64,000 nt of DNA, from the NCBI GenBank assembly GCA_035275405.1, contig DATEMU010000014.1, forward strand, positions 186,001-250,000. The letters run 5' to 3'. Of this stretch, positions 9,937-19,418 are shown piece after piece. This DNA is from Phycisphaerae bacterium (lineage in GTDB: Bacteria > Planctomycetota > Phycisphaerae > UBA1845 > UTPLA1). Below the pieces are notes generated by a model. The model saw only the letters and a list, made by a program, of their open reading frames with translations. It made no database searches and had not been told where the DNA came from. Position 1 is the first letter of the stretch. The number at the start of each line of letters is the position of its first letter. A program made the position numbers and the translations under genes.

Positions 9937-10319
9937 AGTTTCTGACCGATCAGGATGTCTACGGCACCACCGTGCGATTCTTGAGAGAACTTGGTCACGA
10001 AGTGAGGCCGGTCGCTCAGATCGGGTTGGCGCAGGCCGATGATGCCGAACTGCTCCAAGTAGCGCACGCACAAGAATGCCTCTTCGTAACACGGGATCGG
10101 GACTTTGGCGGCCTCGTCTTCCTTCAGGGCGATCGCGCGGGCGTGATCTATCTCCGCGTTCTCCCTTCAACGCAGAATTCGGTGCATGCCGAGTTTGCGC
10201 GAGTCTTGACGCTCTACTCGGAGGAAGAGCTGCGCGGCGCATTCCTGGTGATCGAGCCGGGACGTCATCGCATTCGGAGACTCCCCAAAGACAGAGGACA
10301 GCGAACACCGCCCGCATAG
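9933..10319 (+). CDS. DUF5615 PIN-like toxin candidate
   Basis: 128 residues. It begins MKFLTDQDVYGTTV with an early Asp, then has the conserved ATDDAELLQVA-like segment (here ADDAELLQVA) and LFVTRDRDFGGLVF, matching DUF5615, a PIN-like fold expected to be an RNase. Its start overlaps the antitoxin stop (ATGA), showing translational coupling. The last ~25 residues (RRLPKDRGQR...) are basic and poorly conserved. Toxic activity is inferred, not shown. Confidence 0.85.
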   Translation: MKFLTDQDVYGTTVRFLRELGHEVRPVAQIGLAQADDAELLQVAHAQECLFVTRDRDFGGLVFLQGDRAGVIYLRVLPSTQNSVHAEFARVLTLYSEEELRGAFLVIEPGRHRIRRLPKDRGQRTPPA

Positions 10320-10503
10320 TCAGCCTGCGCAATGAGCTAACATGTCCGTAGATGTTCAGAGGCTTCCTTCTCCGTTTTTTCCACACGACATTCGTTATTC
10401 CAGCATGCCAACTGCCAGATCTTGCTGCCATAACGGCGTGGGCTCGATCGGTACAATCCTATAAATGCCTCGGTTTCTGGCCATTGCGGGCCCGACTGTG
10501 GAT

Positions 10504-10519
10504 TGGCACGCAACTTGCA
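10504..10519 (+). promoter_or_regulatory. RpoN (sigma-54) promoter upstream of clpB
   Basis: The bases TGGCACG, four spacer bases, then TTGCA match the -24/-12 consensus TGGCACGN4TTGCW, with the invariant GG and GC at the correct distance. Transcription would begin near 10530, leaving a leader of about 25 bases before the clpB ATG at 10556. It would need an enhancer-binding ATPase to act. Confidence 0.75.
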
Positions 10520-10555
10520 AGTCGAAACCCGGATTGAAGGTTTAAGGGTTCATTG

Positions 10556-13162
10556 ATGCGCGCGGACAAACTGACCATTAAGGCCGCCGAGGTTTTGGAG
10601 CGGGCGGAGCGGCTCGCGCAGGAGCGCGGTCATGCCGAGCTGACGCCGCTGCATCTGCTGGCGGCGCTGGTGGAGACGCGCCCTTCGGGCGGCAACGGCG
10701 ATGCGGGCGGGATTGCGGTGCCGCTTTTGGAGAAGGCGGGGGCGAGTGTTTCGCAGGTTCGATCCATCACCGAGTCCGAACTCCATCGCCTGTCGAAGGT
10801 CGCGGGGGGATCGCTCGCGCTTTCTCGCACGCTTCAAGAGGTTTTGAACAAGGCCGAGGCAATCGCCGAGCGGATGAAGGATCAGTATGTTTCGACTGAG
10901 CATCTGCTCCTGGCGCTGGCGGAGGTCAAGAGCGAGGCGAAGGAGGTGCTGACGGTCAGCGGCGCGCGGCTCGATGCGTTGATGGCGGCGCTCAAAGAAC
11001 TTCGCGGCAGCGCGACCGTCACGTCGCAGAATCCGGAAGAGACCTACCAGGCCCTGGCCCGTTACGGGCACGATCTCGTCGCCATGGCGCGGCAGGGCAA
11101 GCTGGACCCGGTCATCGGGCGCGACGAGGAGATTCGCCGCGTCATGCAGGTCCTCGCGCGGCGCACGAAGAACAACCCGGTGCTGATTGGCGAGCCGGGC
11201 GTCGGGAAGACGGCGATCGTGGAAGGACTGGCACAGCGGATTCTGGCGGGGGACGCCCCCGAGGCGCTCAAGAACAAGCGCGTGATCGCACTGGACATGG
11301 GGGCACTCATCGCCGGGGCGAAATATCGCGGGGAGTTCGAAGAGCGCCTCAAGGCCGTCGTCCGTGAAGTCGTCGAATCGGCGGGGCAGGTCATACTTTT
11401 CATCGACGAGCTGCACACGATCGTCGGCGCGGGCAAAACGGAGGGTTCACCCGACGCCGGGAACCTGCTCAAGCCGGCGCTGGCGCGTGGGGAGCTGCGG
11501 TGCATCGGCGCGACGACGCTGGAGGAATATCGCCAGCACGTCGAGAAAGACAAGGCCCTGGAGCGGCGGTTCCAGACGGTGTATGTGGGCGAGCCGTCGG
11601 TCGAGGACACCATCGCGATCTTACGGGGTCTCAAACCACGCTATGACGCGCACCATGGCGTGCGGATACAGGATTCTGCGCTGGTCGCGGCGGCGACGCT
11701 GTCGCACCGTTACATCTCCGATCGACACTTGCCCGACAAGGCAATCGACTTGATCGACGAGGCGGCGTCGCGGCTGCGGATTGAGAATGATTCCATGCCG
11801 GCGGAGTTGGATGAGCTGCGCCGGCGGATCTTGCAACTGGAGATTGAGCGCGAAGCACTGATGAAGGAGAAGGATCCCGGCAGCAAGAAGCAGCTTGCTA
11901 CCGTGGAGAAGGAATTGGCTGGGCTGAGCGAGAAAAACACGGCCTTCACCGCCACCTGGCAGAATGAGAAGGACGCGTTGGAGGAAATCAAGCAGGTCAA
12001 GCAGCAGCTCGACGCCAAGCAGACGGAATTGGACGAGGCGCAGCGACGCGGGGAGTTGGAGCGGGCGGCGCGGATTCGTTACGGCGAATTGCCCGAGCTG
12101 CAACGAACGCTGGAAGAGCGCGAGAAGAAATTGGCCGCGTTGCACAAGGACGGCGGCGGGCTTTTGCGCGAGGAAGTGACCGCCGAGGAGGTGGCGGAGA
12201 TCGTCAGCAAATGGACGGGCATCCCCGTCTCGCGGATGCTCGAAGGCGAGAAGGAGAAGCTGATCAAGATGGAGGATCGGCTGCACGAGCGGGTCGTCGG
12301 TCAGGATGAGGCGATCCGCGCAGTATCGGATGCGGTCCGCCGCAGCCGCGCGGGGTTGGGCGATCCGAACCGGCCGATCGGCTCGTTTCTATTCCTGGGG
12401 CCGACGGGCGTGGGGAAGACGGAGTTGTGCAAGGCCCTGGCGGCGTTTCTGTTTGACGACGAATCCGCCTTCGTACGAATCGACATGAGCGAATTCATGG
12501 AACAGCACAGCGTTGCACGGCTGATCGGCGCGCCGCCGGGATACATCGGCTACGAGGAGGGCGGGCGGTTGACCGAGGCGATCCATCGCAAACCCTACGC
12601 CGTGATCCTCCTCGACGAGATCGAGAAAGCCCATCGCGATGTGTTCAACGTGCTCCTGCAGGTCCTCGACGACGGTCGCCTGACCGACGGTCACGGCCGG
12701 ACGGTCGATTTCCGCAATACGATCGTCGCCATGACGAGCAACATCGGCAGCGAGCACATCCAGCGGCTGTCGGAGACGGGCGGGACGGGTATCGAGATCG
12801 AGATGCAGGTCAAGGAGTCGCTCAAGCAGCAATTCCGGCCGGAGTTTCTGAACCGGATCGATGAGGTGATCGTGTTCCATCGCCTGGAGCGCGAGCATCT
12901 GCGGGAGATTGTGGAGATCCAGGTCCGGTCGCTGCGCAGCCGCCTGGCTCAGCGCGGCATCACTCTCACACTGACGGATGCGGCGAAGGATAAACTGGCG
13001 AAGGACGGTTACGACCCCATCTATGGCGCGCGACCGCTCAAACGACTGATCCAGCAGGAGATCGAGAATCCGCTGGCGAGGAAGCTGCTCGCGGGAGAAT
13101 TGGGTGACGGGGCGGCGATTACGCTGGATGCCAAGGGCGAGGGGTTTGCGTTTCGTCAGTAA
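10556..13162 (+). CDS. clpB: ClpB disaggregase
   Basis: 868 residues from the ATG at 10556 (a TTG lies directly before it). Order: Clp N-domain, first AAA+ module (Walker A GEPGVGKT near residue 211, then [13 protein letters not shown]), a long coiled-coil middle domain at about 395-530 that marks ClpB rather than ClpA/ClpC, second AAA+ module (GPTGVGKT near 615, [13 protein letters not shown]) and a D2-small domain ([10 protein letters not shown]). It works with DnaK/DnaJ to pull apart protein aggregates. The middle domain is somewhat extended by glutamate/lysine-rich heptads. The RpoN site upstream suggests regulation other than the usual heat-shock sigma factor. Confidence 0.96.
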   Translation: MRADKLTIKAAEVLERAERLAQERGHAELTPLHLLAALVETRPSGGNGDAGGIAVPLLEKAGASVSQVRSITESELHRLSKVAGGSLALSRTLQEVLNKAEAIAERMKDQYVSTEHLLLALAEVKSEAKEVLTVSGARLDALMAALKELRGSATVTSQNPEETYQALARYGHDLVAMARQGKLDPVIGRDEEIRRVMQVLARRTKNNPVLIGEPGVGKTAIVEGLAQRILAGDAPEALKNKRVIALDMGALIAGAKYRGEFEERLKAVVREVVESAGQVILFIDELHTIVGAGKTEGSPDAGNLLKPALARGELRCIGATTLEEYRQHVEKDKALERRFQTVYVGEPSVEDTIAILRGLKPRYDAHHGVRIQDSALVAAATLSHRYISDRHLPDKAIDLIDEAASRLRIENDSMPAELDELRRRILQLEIEREALMKEKDPGSKKQLATVEKELAGLSEKNTAFTATWQNEKDALEEIKQVKQQLDAKQTELDEAQRRGELERAARIRYGELPELQRTLEEREKKLAALHKDGGGLLREEVTAEEVAEIVSKWTGIPVSRMLEGEKEKLIKMEDRLHERVVGQDEAIRAVSDAVRRSRAGLGDPNRPIGSFLFLGPTGVGKTELCKALAAFLFDDESAFVRIDMSEFMEQHSVARLIGAPPGYIGYEEGGRLTEAIHRKPYAVILLDEIEKAHRDVFNVLLQVLDDGRLTDGHGRTVDFRNTIVAMTSNIGSEHIQRLSETGGTGIEIEMQVKESLKQQFRPEFLNRIDEVIVFHRLEREHLREIVEIQVRSLRSRLAQRGITLTLTDAAKDKLAKDGYDPIYGARPLKRLIQQEIENPLARKLLAGELGDGAAITLDAKGEGFAFRQ

Positions 13163-13187
13163 TCACGCCGAGGAATTCGGCTAGTAA

Positions 13188-13781
<594 letters not shown>

Positions 13782-13785
<4 letters not shown>

Positions 13786-14321
13786 ACTCGGGCAGCCTAC
13801 GCGATCAAGCGTTGTTGGTCCTGGAAGGGCGCGGCATGATCCTGGATATTGCCCGCGAGGTCTCGTCTCTCATGCGACAGGCCGGTGTGAACGGCGCTGT
13901 CATCGGAGGCGTTGCCGTTGTCCTGCATGGCCATGTTCGTACGACGGTCGATGTAGACATACTTGTCCCTGATCCGCCGGAGCATATGGCTGATGCCCTT
14001 CGGACCGCAGGCTTCTTATTCGACGCCGAAAACAGAGAATTCATAAAAGCGGGCGTTCCGGTTCACTTGGTATTGATGGATCAGGTGAAGCGAATGCCGA
14101 GCGAACGTCTCGAACTCGACGGCGTTACGACCGTGAGCCTCGCCGACCTTGTCGACATGAAGTTGCGCAGTGGTGCGTCGGATCCCCTCCGCGCTCAAGA
14201 CCTGGCGGATGTAATCGGGTTGATTCGGCACCATCGACTTCGAGGAGAATTCGCACGGAAGCTCGGTGCGGATGTTCGGGGCGAATTCAAGAAACTGGTA
14301 GAGGCGATCGAGCGAAACTAA
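13782..14321 (+). CDS. Nucleotidyltransferase-fold protein, AbiEii/DUF6036-like
   Basis: 179 residues starting in an ATGA overlap with the preceding antitoxin. The nucleotidyltransferase core is clear: NGAVIGGVAVVLHGHVRTTVDVDILV, with GG and the DxD metal ligands. A helical part follows with SLADLVDMKLRSG and DLADVIGLI, as in minimal NTases of the AbiEii or DUF6036 type. These often act as toxins that modify tRNA or as antitoxins. Placing it third in a toxin-antitoxin operon is unusual; its own function is not determined. Confidence 0.8.
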
Positions 14322-14507
14322 TCGGGGGTTTTCTCAGGGCCATTTAGCTGCATGAGCATGTGTTCGGACACACCGGTGGAACCGGGTTTTTACAAAATAC
14401 AGAGCGTTAGGTGAAAGCAACAGCAGCGGCCCATCGTGGCGCTCTTGACGGCCGCCTGATCATTGTGTTACGATTGTGGTCACGTCTGTTGGGGGAGGAG
14501 GAGAATC

Positions 14508-15479
14508 ATGCGACGAAACCTTGTCTCCATTATCGTCTTGTTCGCCTTCGCAATGCCTGCTCTTGGGGACATCGGATCGAGCATACTTGTCTCCGACGCC
14601 TTTGCCAACACTGTCGCTCAGGGTGATGTGCTCAAGTATAATGCAAGCTCCGGCGCATTCGAAGGTGTCTTTATTGACGTGCCAAGCCGCATCTCGTCGG
14701 AATTGCTCTATGGGCCGAATGGCGATCTCTATCTCCATGGGGGGTCCAACGTTGCCGGTGACAGTAAGATTCAGAGATATGATGCCGATACGGGTACATT
14801 CATCAGTGAATTCAGCATCGAGCGACGCATGGACTTCCTTACCTTTGGTCCGGATGGCGATCTGTTTGGTTCTGATTTTAGCGGGGATAAGGTTCACCGT
14901 TACGATCCGACTAACGGAGTTTACCTCGGAGAATTTGTTACGTCCCAAAGCGGCGGTTTGAACGGGCCGAGGGGACTTATCTTTGGTCCCGATGACAACC
15001 TTTACGTTTCTTCTCGGATCAGCGGCCAGATATTGCGATACGACGGGGCCACCGGCGCGTTCATGAATGTATTTGCAACCCCTGGAGGAAATGGTCCTCA
15101 AGATTTGCAGTTTGGACCAGATGGGGCTTTGTGGGTTGCGGGGGGCCTCGCCGGACCGGTACTGAATCGCTATGACGCCATAAGCGGAGTTTTGCTTAGT
15201 ACGTGGGTTGTGCCGGGAAACCCGTCAGACGGAATGTCGATGGCCTTCAGCCCCGACAACAATTTTGTCTTGGTAAGCGTTGCAAATTCATCTGCAGTTC
15301 GGCGCCTGAATGCGACGACGGGGGCCGACCTCGGCGATTTTGTCGCGTCGGGCTCAGGCGGTCTGATCTATCCTACGGCGATACTCTATCATCCCAGAGT
15401 GCCCGAGCCCGCTGTTCTTCTTCCGTTAGCTGTAGGGCTACTGCTTCTCCGTCGTCCTCGAGGGGTGGCTGCTCGTTGA
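14508..15479 (+). CDS. PEP-CTERM secreted beta-propeller protein
   Basis: 323 residues. The ATG at 14508 follows GGAGGAGGAG, and a signal peptide (LVSIIVLFAFAMPALG) comes next. The body has NHL/Vgb-like repeats (LTFGPDGDLFGSD, LIFGPDDNLYVSS, LQFGPDGALWVAG), about one per 45 residues, indicating a six-bladed propeller. The C-terminus is VPEPAVLLPLAVGLLLLRR plus a basic tail, a PEP-CTERM exosortase sorting signal. The protein is expected to be processed by exosortase at the membrane. Ligand unknown. Confidence 0.85.
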   Translation: MRRNLVSIIVLFAFAMPALGDIGSSILVSDAFANTVAQGDVLKYNASSGAFEGVFIDVPSRISSELLYGPNGDLYLHGGSNVAGDSKIQRYDADTGTFISEFSIERRMDFLTFGPDGDLFGSDFSGDKVHRYDPTNGVYLGEFVTSQSGGLNGPRGLIFGPDDNLYVSSRISGQILRYDGATGAFMNVFATPGGNGPQDLQFGPDGALWVAGGLAGPVLNRYDAISGVLLSTWVVPGNPSDGMSMAFSPDNNFVLVSVANSSAVRRLNATTGADLGDFVASGSGGLIYPTAILYHPRVPEPAVLLPLAVGLLLLRRPRGVAAR

Positions 15480-15485
15480 CCTGCG

Positions 15486-16523
15486 TTACTTCCCGAGCAG
15501 TAGCGTGTAGTGCGCGAACAGGTCGTTTTCCAAGTCCATCGGATGTTCGCCTGTATCCCAACCGAACGCGCGGGCCATCTCGCGAACTGCCTTTGAATCA
15601 TCCTCGTCGAACTTCAGCACCCTGAAGCCGGCGGCTTCCAGCATCTTTCGCGGAAACGGGCAGCGACCGTCGGCCCAGGGGATGTAGGGCTTGTCCGGCG
15701 GAGCGGGGGCGGGGCTGATGTTGTAGATCATCACGTGACCGCCGGGCCGGAGCGAATCGAACAGGGCCTTGACGAATTCCTCTTCCGACACGCCGAGGTC
15801 CACGAGCATCCGCTTATCGACGGGTCGCTCGGGGTGAAGGTAGCCGTTCTTGAGCGTGTTCTTGGAGAGGATCAGGTCGAATCCGTTGCCTGCGGCCTTT
15901 CTTACTTTTTCGTCGCCGGGCCAGTGACCGTGGAGGAGGGTGACGCGGCCGGCGATTTTTCCGTCGCGATCGCGGACGGGCCCCTGATCCTCAGACTGGC
16001 TGTAGAGCACGGGTAATAACGGATCGACATCGACGCCGACGGCGTCAGCACCCAGCAGAGCAAACAGGCGCGGCGGTCCTATGCCGCCGTAGCCGAAGTC
16101 GAGGGTGCGCGTACGCGCAAAACTCTTGACGCCCTCGCGGCCGAGGATCTCCAACGGGCGGACGTAGGCGAGCGGCGTGCCGTACTTCGTGGTGTAGTAC
16201 AGATCCTCGGTGACCTCGATAGGAGACAAGTCTTTTTGCTCGCCGGCGGGAAGCGCGGCGAATTGGGCGGCCGTAATATACTTCCGCTTTTGGTCGCGAT
16301 AGATCGTTCGCGGCGTGGGAGGCGACAGATCATCGGCGGCCGCAAGAAATGACCGGGCCAGTTCGGTCTGCACGAGCTTCACCGCGGCCCTGGCCTCGGC
16401 CCGGATCGCCGCCAGACCAGACAACTCGGTGGGAGCGCTAGTCTGAGGGCCGTCGGCAAGAGCCAGCGCATTAATCTGCCCAAGAGTGAGCGCGGCGACA
16501 ACGATGTGAGTCCCTTTATTCAC
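15486..16523 (-). CDS. Exported class I SAM-methyltransferase-like protein
   Basis: 345 residues. The first 24 residues (VVAALTLGQINALALADG) look like a signal peptide. A Rossmann methyltransferase core follows: motif I LDFGYGGIGPPRLFALLGADAVGVDVDP near residue 145, acidic end of beta-2 in VDVDP, then FDLILSKNTLKNGYLH and LRPGGHVMIYNISP as motifs IV/V. The first glycine loop is FGYGGIG rather than GxGxG, a slight departure. SAM is cytoplasmic, so an exported methyltransferase is odd; the domain may bind another ligand. It faces the PEP-CTERM gene tail to tail with a 6-base gap. Confidence 0.75.
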   Translation of the reverse strand: MNKGTHIVVAALTLGQINALALADGPQTSAPTELSGLAAIRAEARAAVKLVQTELARSFLAAADDLSPPTPRTIYRDQKRKYITAAQFAALPAGEQKDLSPIEVTEDLYYTTKYGTPLAYVRPLEILGREGVKSFARTRTLDFGYGGIGPPRLFALLGADAVGVDVDPLLPVLYSQSEDQGPVRDRDGKIAGRVTLLHGHWPGDEKVRKAAGNGFDLILSKNTLKNGYLHPERPVDKRMLVDLGVSEEEFVKALFDSLRPGGHVMIYNISPAPAPPDKPYIPWADGRCPFPRKMLEAAGFRVLKFDEDDSKAVREMARAFGWDTGEHPMDLENDLFAHYTLLLGK

Positions 16524-16656
16524 CAGCGCGCTCCGCGGGCGGAATCAGCAGAGGGTGTACCTCATTGCTGAACGAAGGGGCTTGCGGGGATTAACGCGTT
16601 GTATCGCTCAAAGCGACGACAATGCGGCCCGCGAAAGCGGGGACTCGTCCTTCCAT

Positions 16657-16692
16657 ACACCTCTAAGGGACTGGACACCTCTAAGGGACTGG
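16657..16692. repeat. Perfect 18-bp tandem duplication
   Basis: The 18-base unit ACACCTCTAAGGGACTGG occurs twice head to tail at 16657-16674 and 16675-16692, just past the 3' end of the DUF6600 gene. No gene product is affected. Confidence 0.9.
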
Positions 16693-16698
16693 AATTGC

Positions 16699-17898
16699 TT
16701 ATTTTTTCTTTGGAGGTTCCGGTTTCCTGGGGGCTTCCTGCTTCTTGGCGGCTTGAGGTTGCTGGGGCGGCGCGAAGCGGAACTTGCGGCCCTGGCTCTT
16801 GGTGAGGCCGTTGTTTCCTTTCTGGTCGCGGTCCTGATAGCGCTCCAGAAGTTTTTGCATGCGCTGCTGCTGTTCCTGAAAGGCGGATTGTTCGCGCCCC
16901 TGACGCTTGCGCAGCTCGTCCGTGGACCAGCCCAGCTTGGGCGCCCGGGCGGCCTCGCGCTTCTGGCGTTCTTCCAGCGCGGCGCGTTCATCGACGAGGC
17001 GTCGCTGCAGCGCCGAGCGTTCTTCCAGCGTTCGACGCGTGACATCCGAAGCCGCGGAAGACTTCGGCTGGGGCTGTTGGCTGCGCTGGAAGATGCTGTC
17101 GGGCTTCCGGCGCGGTTCTCCCTGCTTGATTCGCGGCCGGAAGACTTCCACGGCATTGCCCTTGATGTTTGTTTGTCTCGGTTGCGTCACGTCGCGGAGC
17201 GTATACTTCGGAACCGGCCGGCCCGCCCGCTGTTCGATATTCTTGATGTTGATACTGTTGTTCACGATGTTGTTGTTGACGATGTTGTAGTTGGTCACGT
17301 TGTTCGTCTGGTTGACGATGTTGACATTGCGCACGCTCCGGGCGATGTACGGCCGGAGCCGGGGCTCCAGGAAGCGGCGCTGCTCGACGAAGTTCCAGTG
17401 AAATCGCTTGATCGCGTCGAATCGGAAGTTGAAGTTGCCGATGCGGAAACCCGCATGAATCGAATCGTCGGGAGGCAGCGGCGCCCAGCCGACCCAGCCG
17501 TCGCCTTCGCGCCACGCGGTCCACGATGGACCCCAGATCGTGCCGGGCACCCAGACCCAGCCGTAATAGTTGTCGTAATGCCAGCGGCCGTAGTGGTACG
17601 TCGCCCAACCGAAAGGTTCGTCTGACACCCAGGTCCAGCCGTATTCGGTCCAGACCCAGTGGCCTTCCTGGTACGGTCGCCAGTCGTAGTCTACGCCGTA
17701 GGGAGACCAGACCCACCCATAGGGCCTTAAATCAATCCACTCTCCGTAGGGGGCGAGTTCTTCATAGAAGATGCTGATGTCGACGTCGCCAGCGGGCCCG
17801 GGTCCGTGTCCATATGGTTGTGCACTCGCCGGCTTGGCCACAAGAAGAATTGAAAGTGTGAGCAATGTCGAACAGAGAAAGTATCGAAGCCGGGCCAT
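16699..17898 (-). CDS. DUF6600 exported protein with coiled-coil tail
   Basis: 399 residues with a signal peptide (FLCSTLLTLSILLVAKPASAQ). The next 130 residues are very rich in Trp, Tyr and Gly, with the repeating form YGxWxxxxxYGWVWxP, the DUF6600 hallmark. An Asn-rich region (about 200-225) follows, then Gln/Arg/Glu-rich predicted coiled coil and a Pro/Lys-rich end. AAAGGAG precedes the ATG by 8 bases. Such proteins are thought to be periplasmic or envelope-associated; no activity is known. Confidence 0.8.
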   Translation of the reverse strand: MARLRYFLCSTLLTLSILLVAKPASAQPYGHGPGPAGDVDISIFYEELAPYGEWIDLRPYGWVWSPYGVDYDWRPYQEGHWVWTEYGWTWVSDEPFGWATYHYGRWHYDNYYGWVWVPGTIWGPSWTAWREGDGWVGWAPLPPDDSIHAGFRIGNFNFRFDAIKRFHWNFVEQRRFLEPRLRPYIARSVRNVNIVNQTNNVTNYNIVNNNIVNNSINIKNIEQRAGRPVPKYTLRDVTQPRQTNIKGNAVEVFRPRIKQGEPRRKPDSIFQRSQQPQPKSSAASDVTRRTLEERSALQRRLVDERAALEERQKREAARAPKLGWSTDELRKRQGREQSAFQEQQQRMQKLLERYQDRDQKGNNGLTKSQGRKFRFAPPQQPQAAKKQEAPRKPEPPKKK

Positions 17899-17935
17899 CG
17901 GAGACTCCTTTGATTGAAATCGAACCAGATTGTTG

Positions 17936-17955
17936 CCCGCGCGCCTGCGCGCGGG
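17936..17955. promoter_or_regulatory. Strong GC hairpin
   Basis: CCCGCGCG at 17936-17943 pairs perfectly with CGCGCGGG at 17948-17955 around a 4-base loop. On the + strand it is followed by TTCTTCTTATTT, like a rho-independent terminator. On the - strand it would lie in the 5' leader of the DUF6600 gene that starts at 17898. The sequence does not say which. Confidence 0.55.
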
Positions 17956-18146
17956 TTCTTCTTATTTAACCATAGACACCGCATATACCCGGACGTTGAA
18001 CGTAACTTCTTTTTAAGCCGGACCGTGGTCAGAATCAGTATCCATGCCCTGGATCGGCTTTCAGGTTATGGGATCAGGACGAGGCCGCTTTCGCTGCGTA
18101 AAATCGGATGACTTGCGGGGCCACGCCCGTGGGTGGGGGGGCGAAC

Positions 18147-19376
18147 ATGGGGCGATGGCTTCGGTATTTATCCCTATGCGTTTTGGTATCGAGTTCGTAC
18201 GCGGCTTCCGCGCCGTCGGCGCGCGCCGATGTCGTCGCGGCGTATGAACTCACCGATCCGGCGGTCGTGCCCGGCGGCGGCGTGGCGGCGATCACGCAAG
18301 GCGCGCCGGGTCAGCCGCTGGTGATCACGCTCGACGACACGCCCGGGGAACGCACGCTCAAGATTGTGTTCGTCGCGGACGTGGACGAGGAGACGGCTTT
18401 GTGGGGCTATGCCGTCGAGCTGCTCACGACCGCCGAAACGGTCACCGCGAGCGCGCTGGAGTATTTTGATGTCTTTGAATTCGAGCTGGTCGTGCCGCCG
18501 GACCTGGTGCTGACGACTGGTCCCGGCGCCATCCTTGACGAGGCCGCGGAGGGGACGTTTTCGCCCGCAAGCGGAATGCTCGAGTTCTTCGAGGTGACGC
18601 TGGTCGTTACGGTTCCGACGGCGGAGGTGGAGATTTTTACCAAGCTGGGCGAGTTCACCTGGGCCAGCACGAACGATCCATTCTTGATCACGATCGCCGA
18701 CAGCGATCCGCTCTCCAGCGACACATTTGATACGACGAGCACGCCGAGCATCATCATCCGCGTAATGGAGGAGCCGATTGTCGATTGCAATACCAATGGG
18801 ATTCCCGATAGCGACGAGATTGCCGGCCTCCCGGCGATCGATTGCGACACCAATGGGGTGATTGATTCTTGCGACCTCGCGGCTGGCGCGACGGATTGCG
18901 ACAGCAACGGCATTCTGGACACGTGTGAGGTTGCGAACACGAGCATCGATTGCAATCAAAATGGCGTGCCGGACCGATGTGAAGTGGCGAGCGAGGCGGC
19001 GCCGGACTGCAATAGTAATGGCATTCCGGATCGTTGCGACATCGCGGGCGGTACCAGTCCCGACACCAATGCGAATGGAGTTCCAGAAGAGTGCGAGGCG
19101 CCCAATCCCGACTCTGAGACACCCGAAACACCGACTCAGCCCCCCAGCGATACGCCGGCGCGCGCCGTTAATCGAACCTCGCTACGGAATTTTCTCGCGG
19201 TCCTATTCGGGATTCCCAGCGTGGAAGGACCGTCGCTCGCGAGGGTGCCGCTTTTCCTGGGGCCACTCGGCATTCCCTTTGCCGCCGTGCTGGGAGTATT
19301 GGAGTGGATCAATCTCCCGATCCGGGTGGCGGCCTTTGAGTTGACCTACGCGATCCTCGACGCGTTCCTGCCATGA
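18147..19376 (+). CDS. Exported protein with NxNGIPDxCE calcium-type repeats
   Basis: 409 residues from the ATG at 18147, preceded by a G-rich RBS-like run; a signal peptide (LSLCVLVSSSYAASAPSARA) follows. The first ~190 residues are a beta-rich cohesin-like or adhesion-type domain (LTDPAVVPGGGV...). From about nt 18775 come six short Asp/Asn repeats of the form DCNTNGIPDSDEI / DCDSNGILDTCE, spaced about 20 residues, resembling thrombospondin type 3 calcium loops. A Pro/Thr linker and a long hydrophobic C-terminus with little charge follow. Probably surface-linked through that tail; its role is unknown. Confidence 0.75.
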   Translation: MGRWLRYLSLCVLVSSSYAASAPSARADVVAAYELTDPAVVPGGGVAAITQGAPGQPLVITLDDTPGERTLKIVFVADVDEETALWGYAVELLTTAETVTASALEYFDVFEFELVVPPDLVLTTGPGAILDEAAEGTFSPASGMLEFFEVTLVVTVPTAEVEIFTKLGEFTWASTNDPFLITIADSDPLSSDTFDTTSTPSIIIRVMEEPIVDCNTNGIPDSDEIAGLPAIDCDTNGVIDSCDLAAGATDCDSNGILDTCEVANTSIDCNQNGVPDRCEVASEAAPDCNSNGIPDRCDIAGGTSPDTNANGVPEECEAPNPDSETPETPTQPPSDTPARAVNRTSLRNFLAVLFGIPSVEGPSLARVPLFLGPLGIPFAAVLGVLEWINLPIRVAAFELTYAILDAFLP

Positions 19377-19418
19377 GCGGCGCCAGCGCGATGAACTCTC
19401 GTCTCCTCGACGCGTCCG

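Noticed and set aside
16555..17625. 356-residue + strand frame
   Set aside because: Shadow of the DUF6600 gene on the other strand, which has a signal peptide and a proper RBS.
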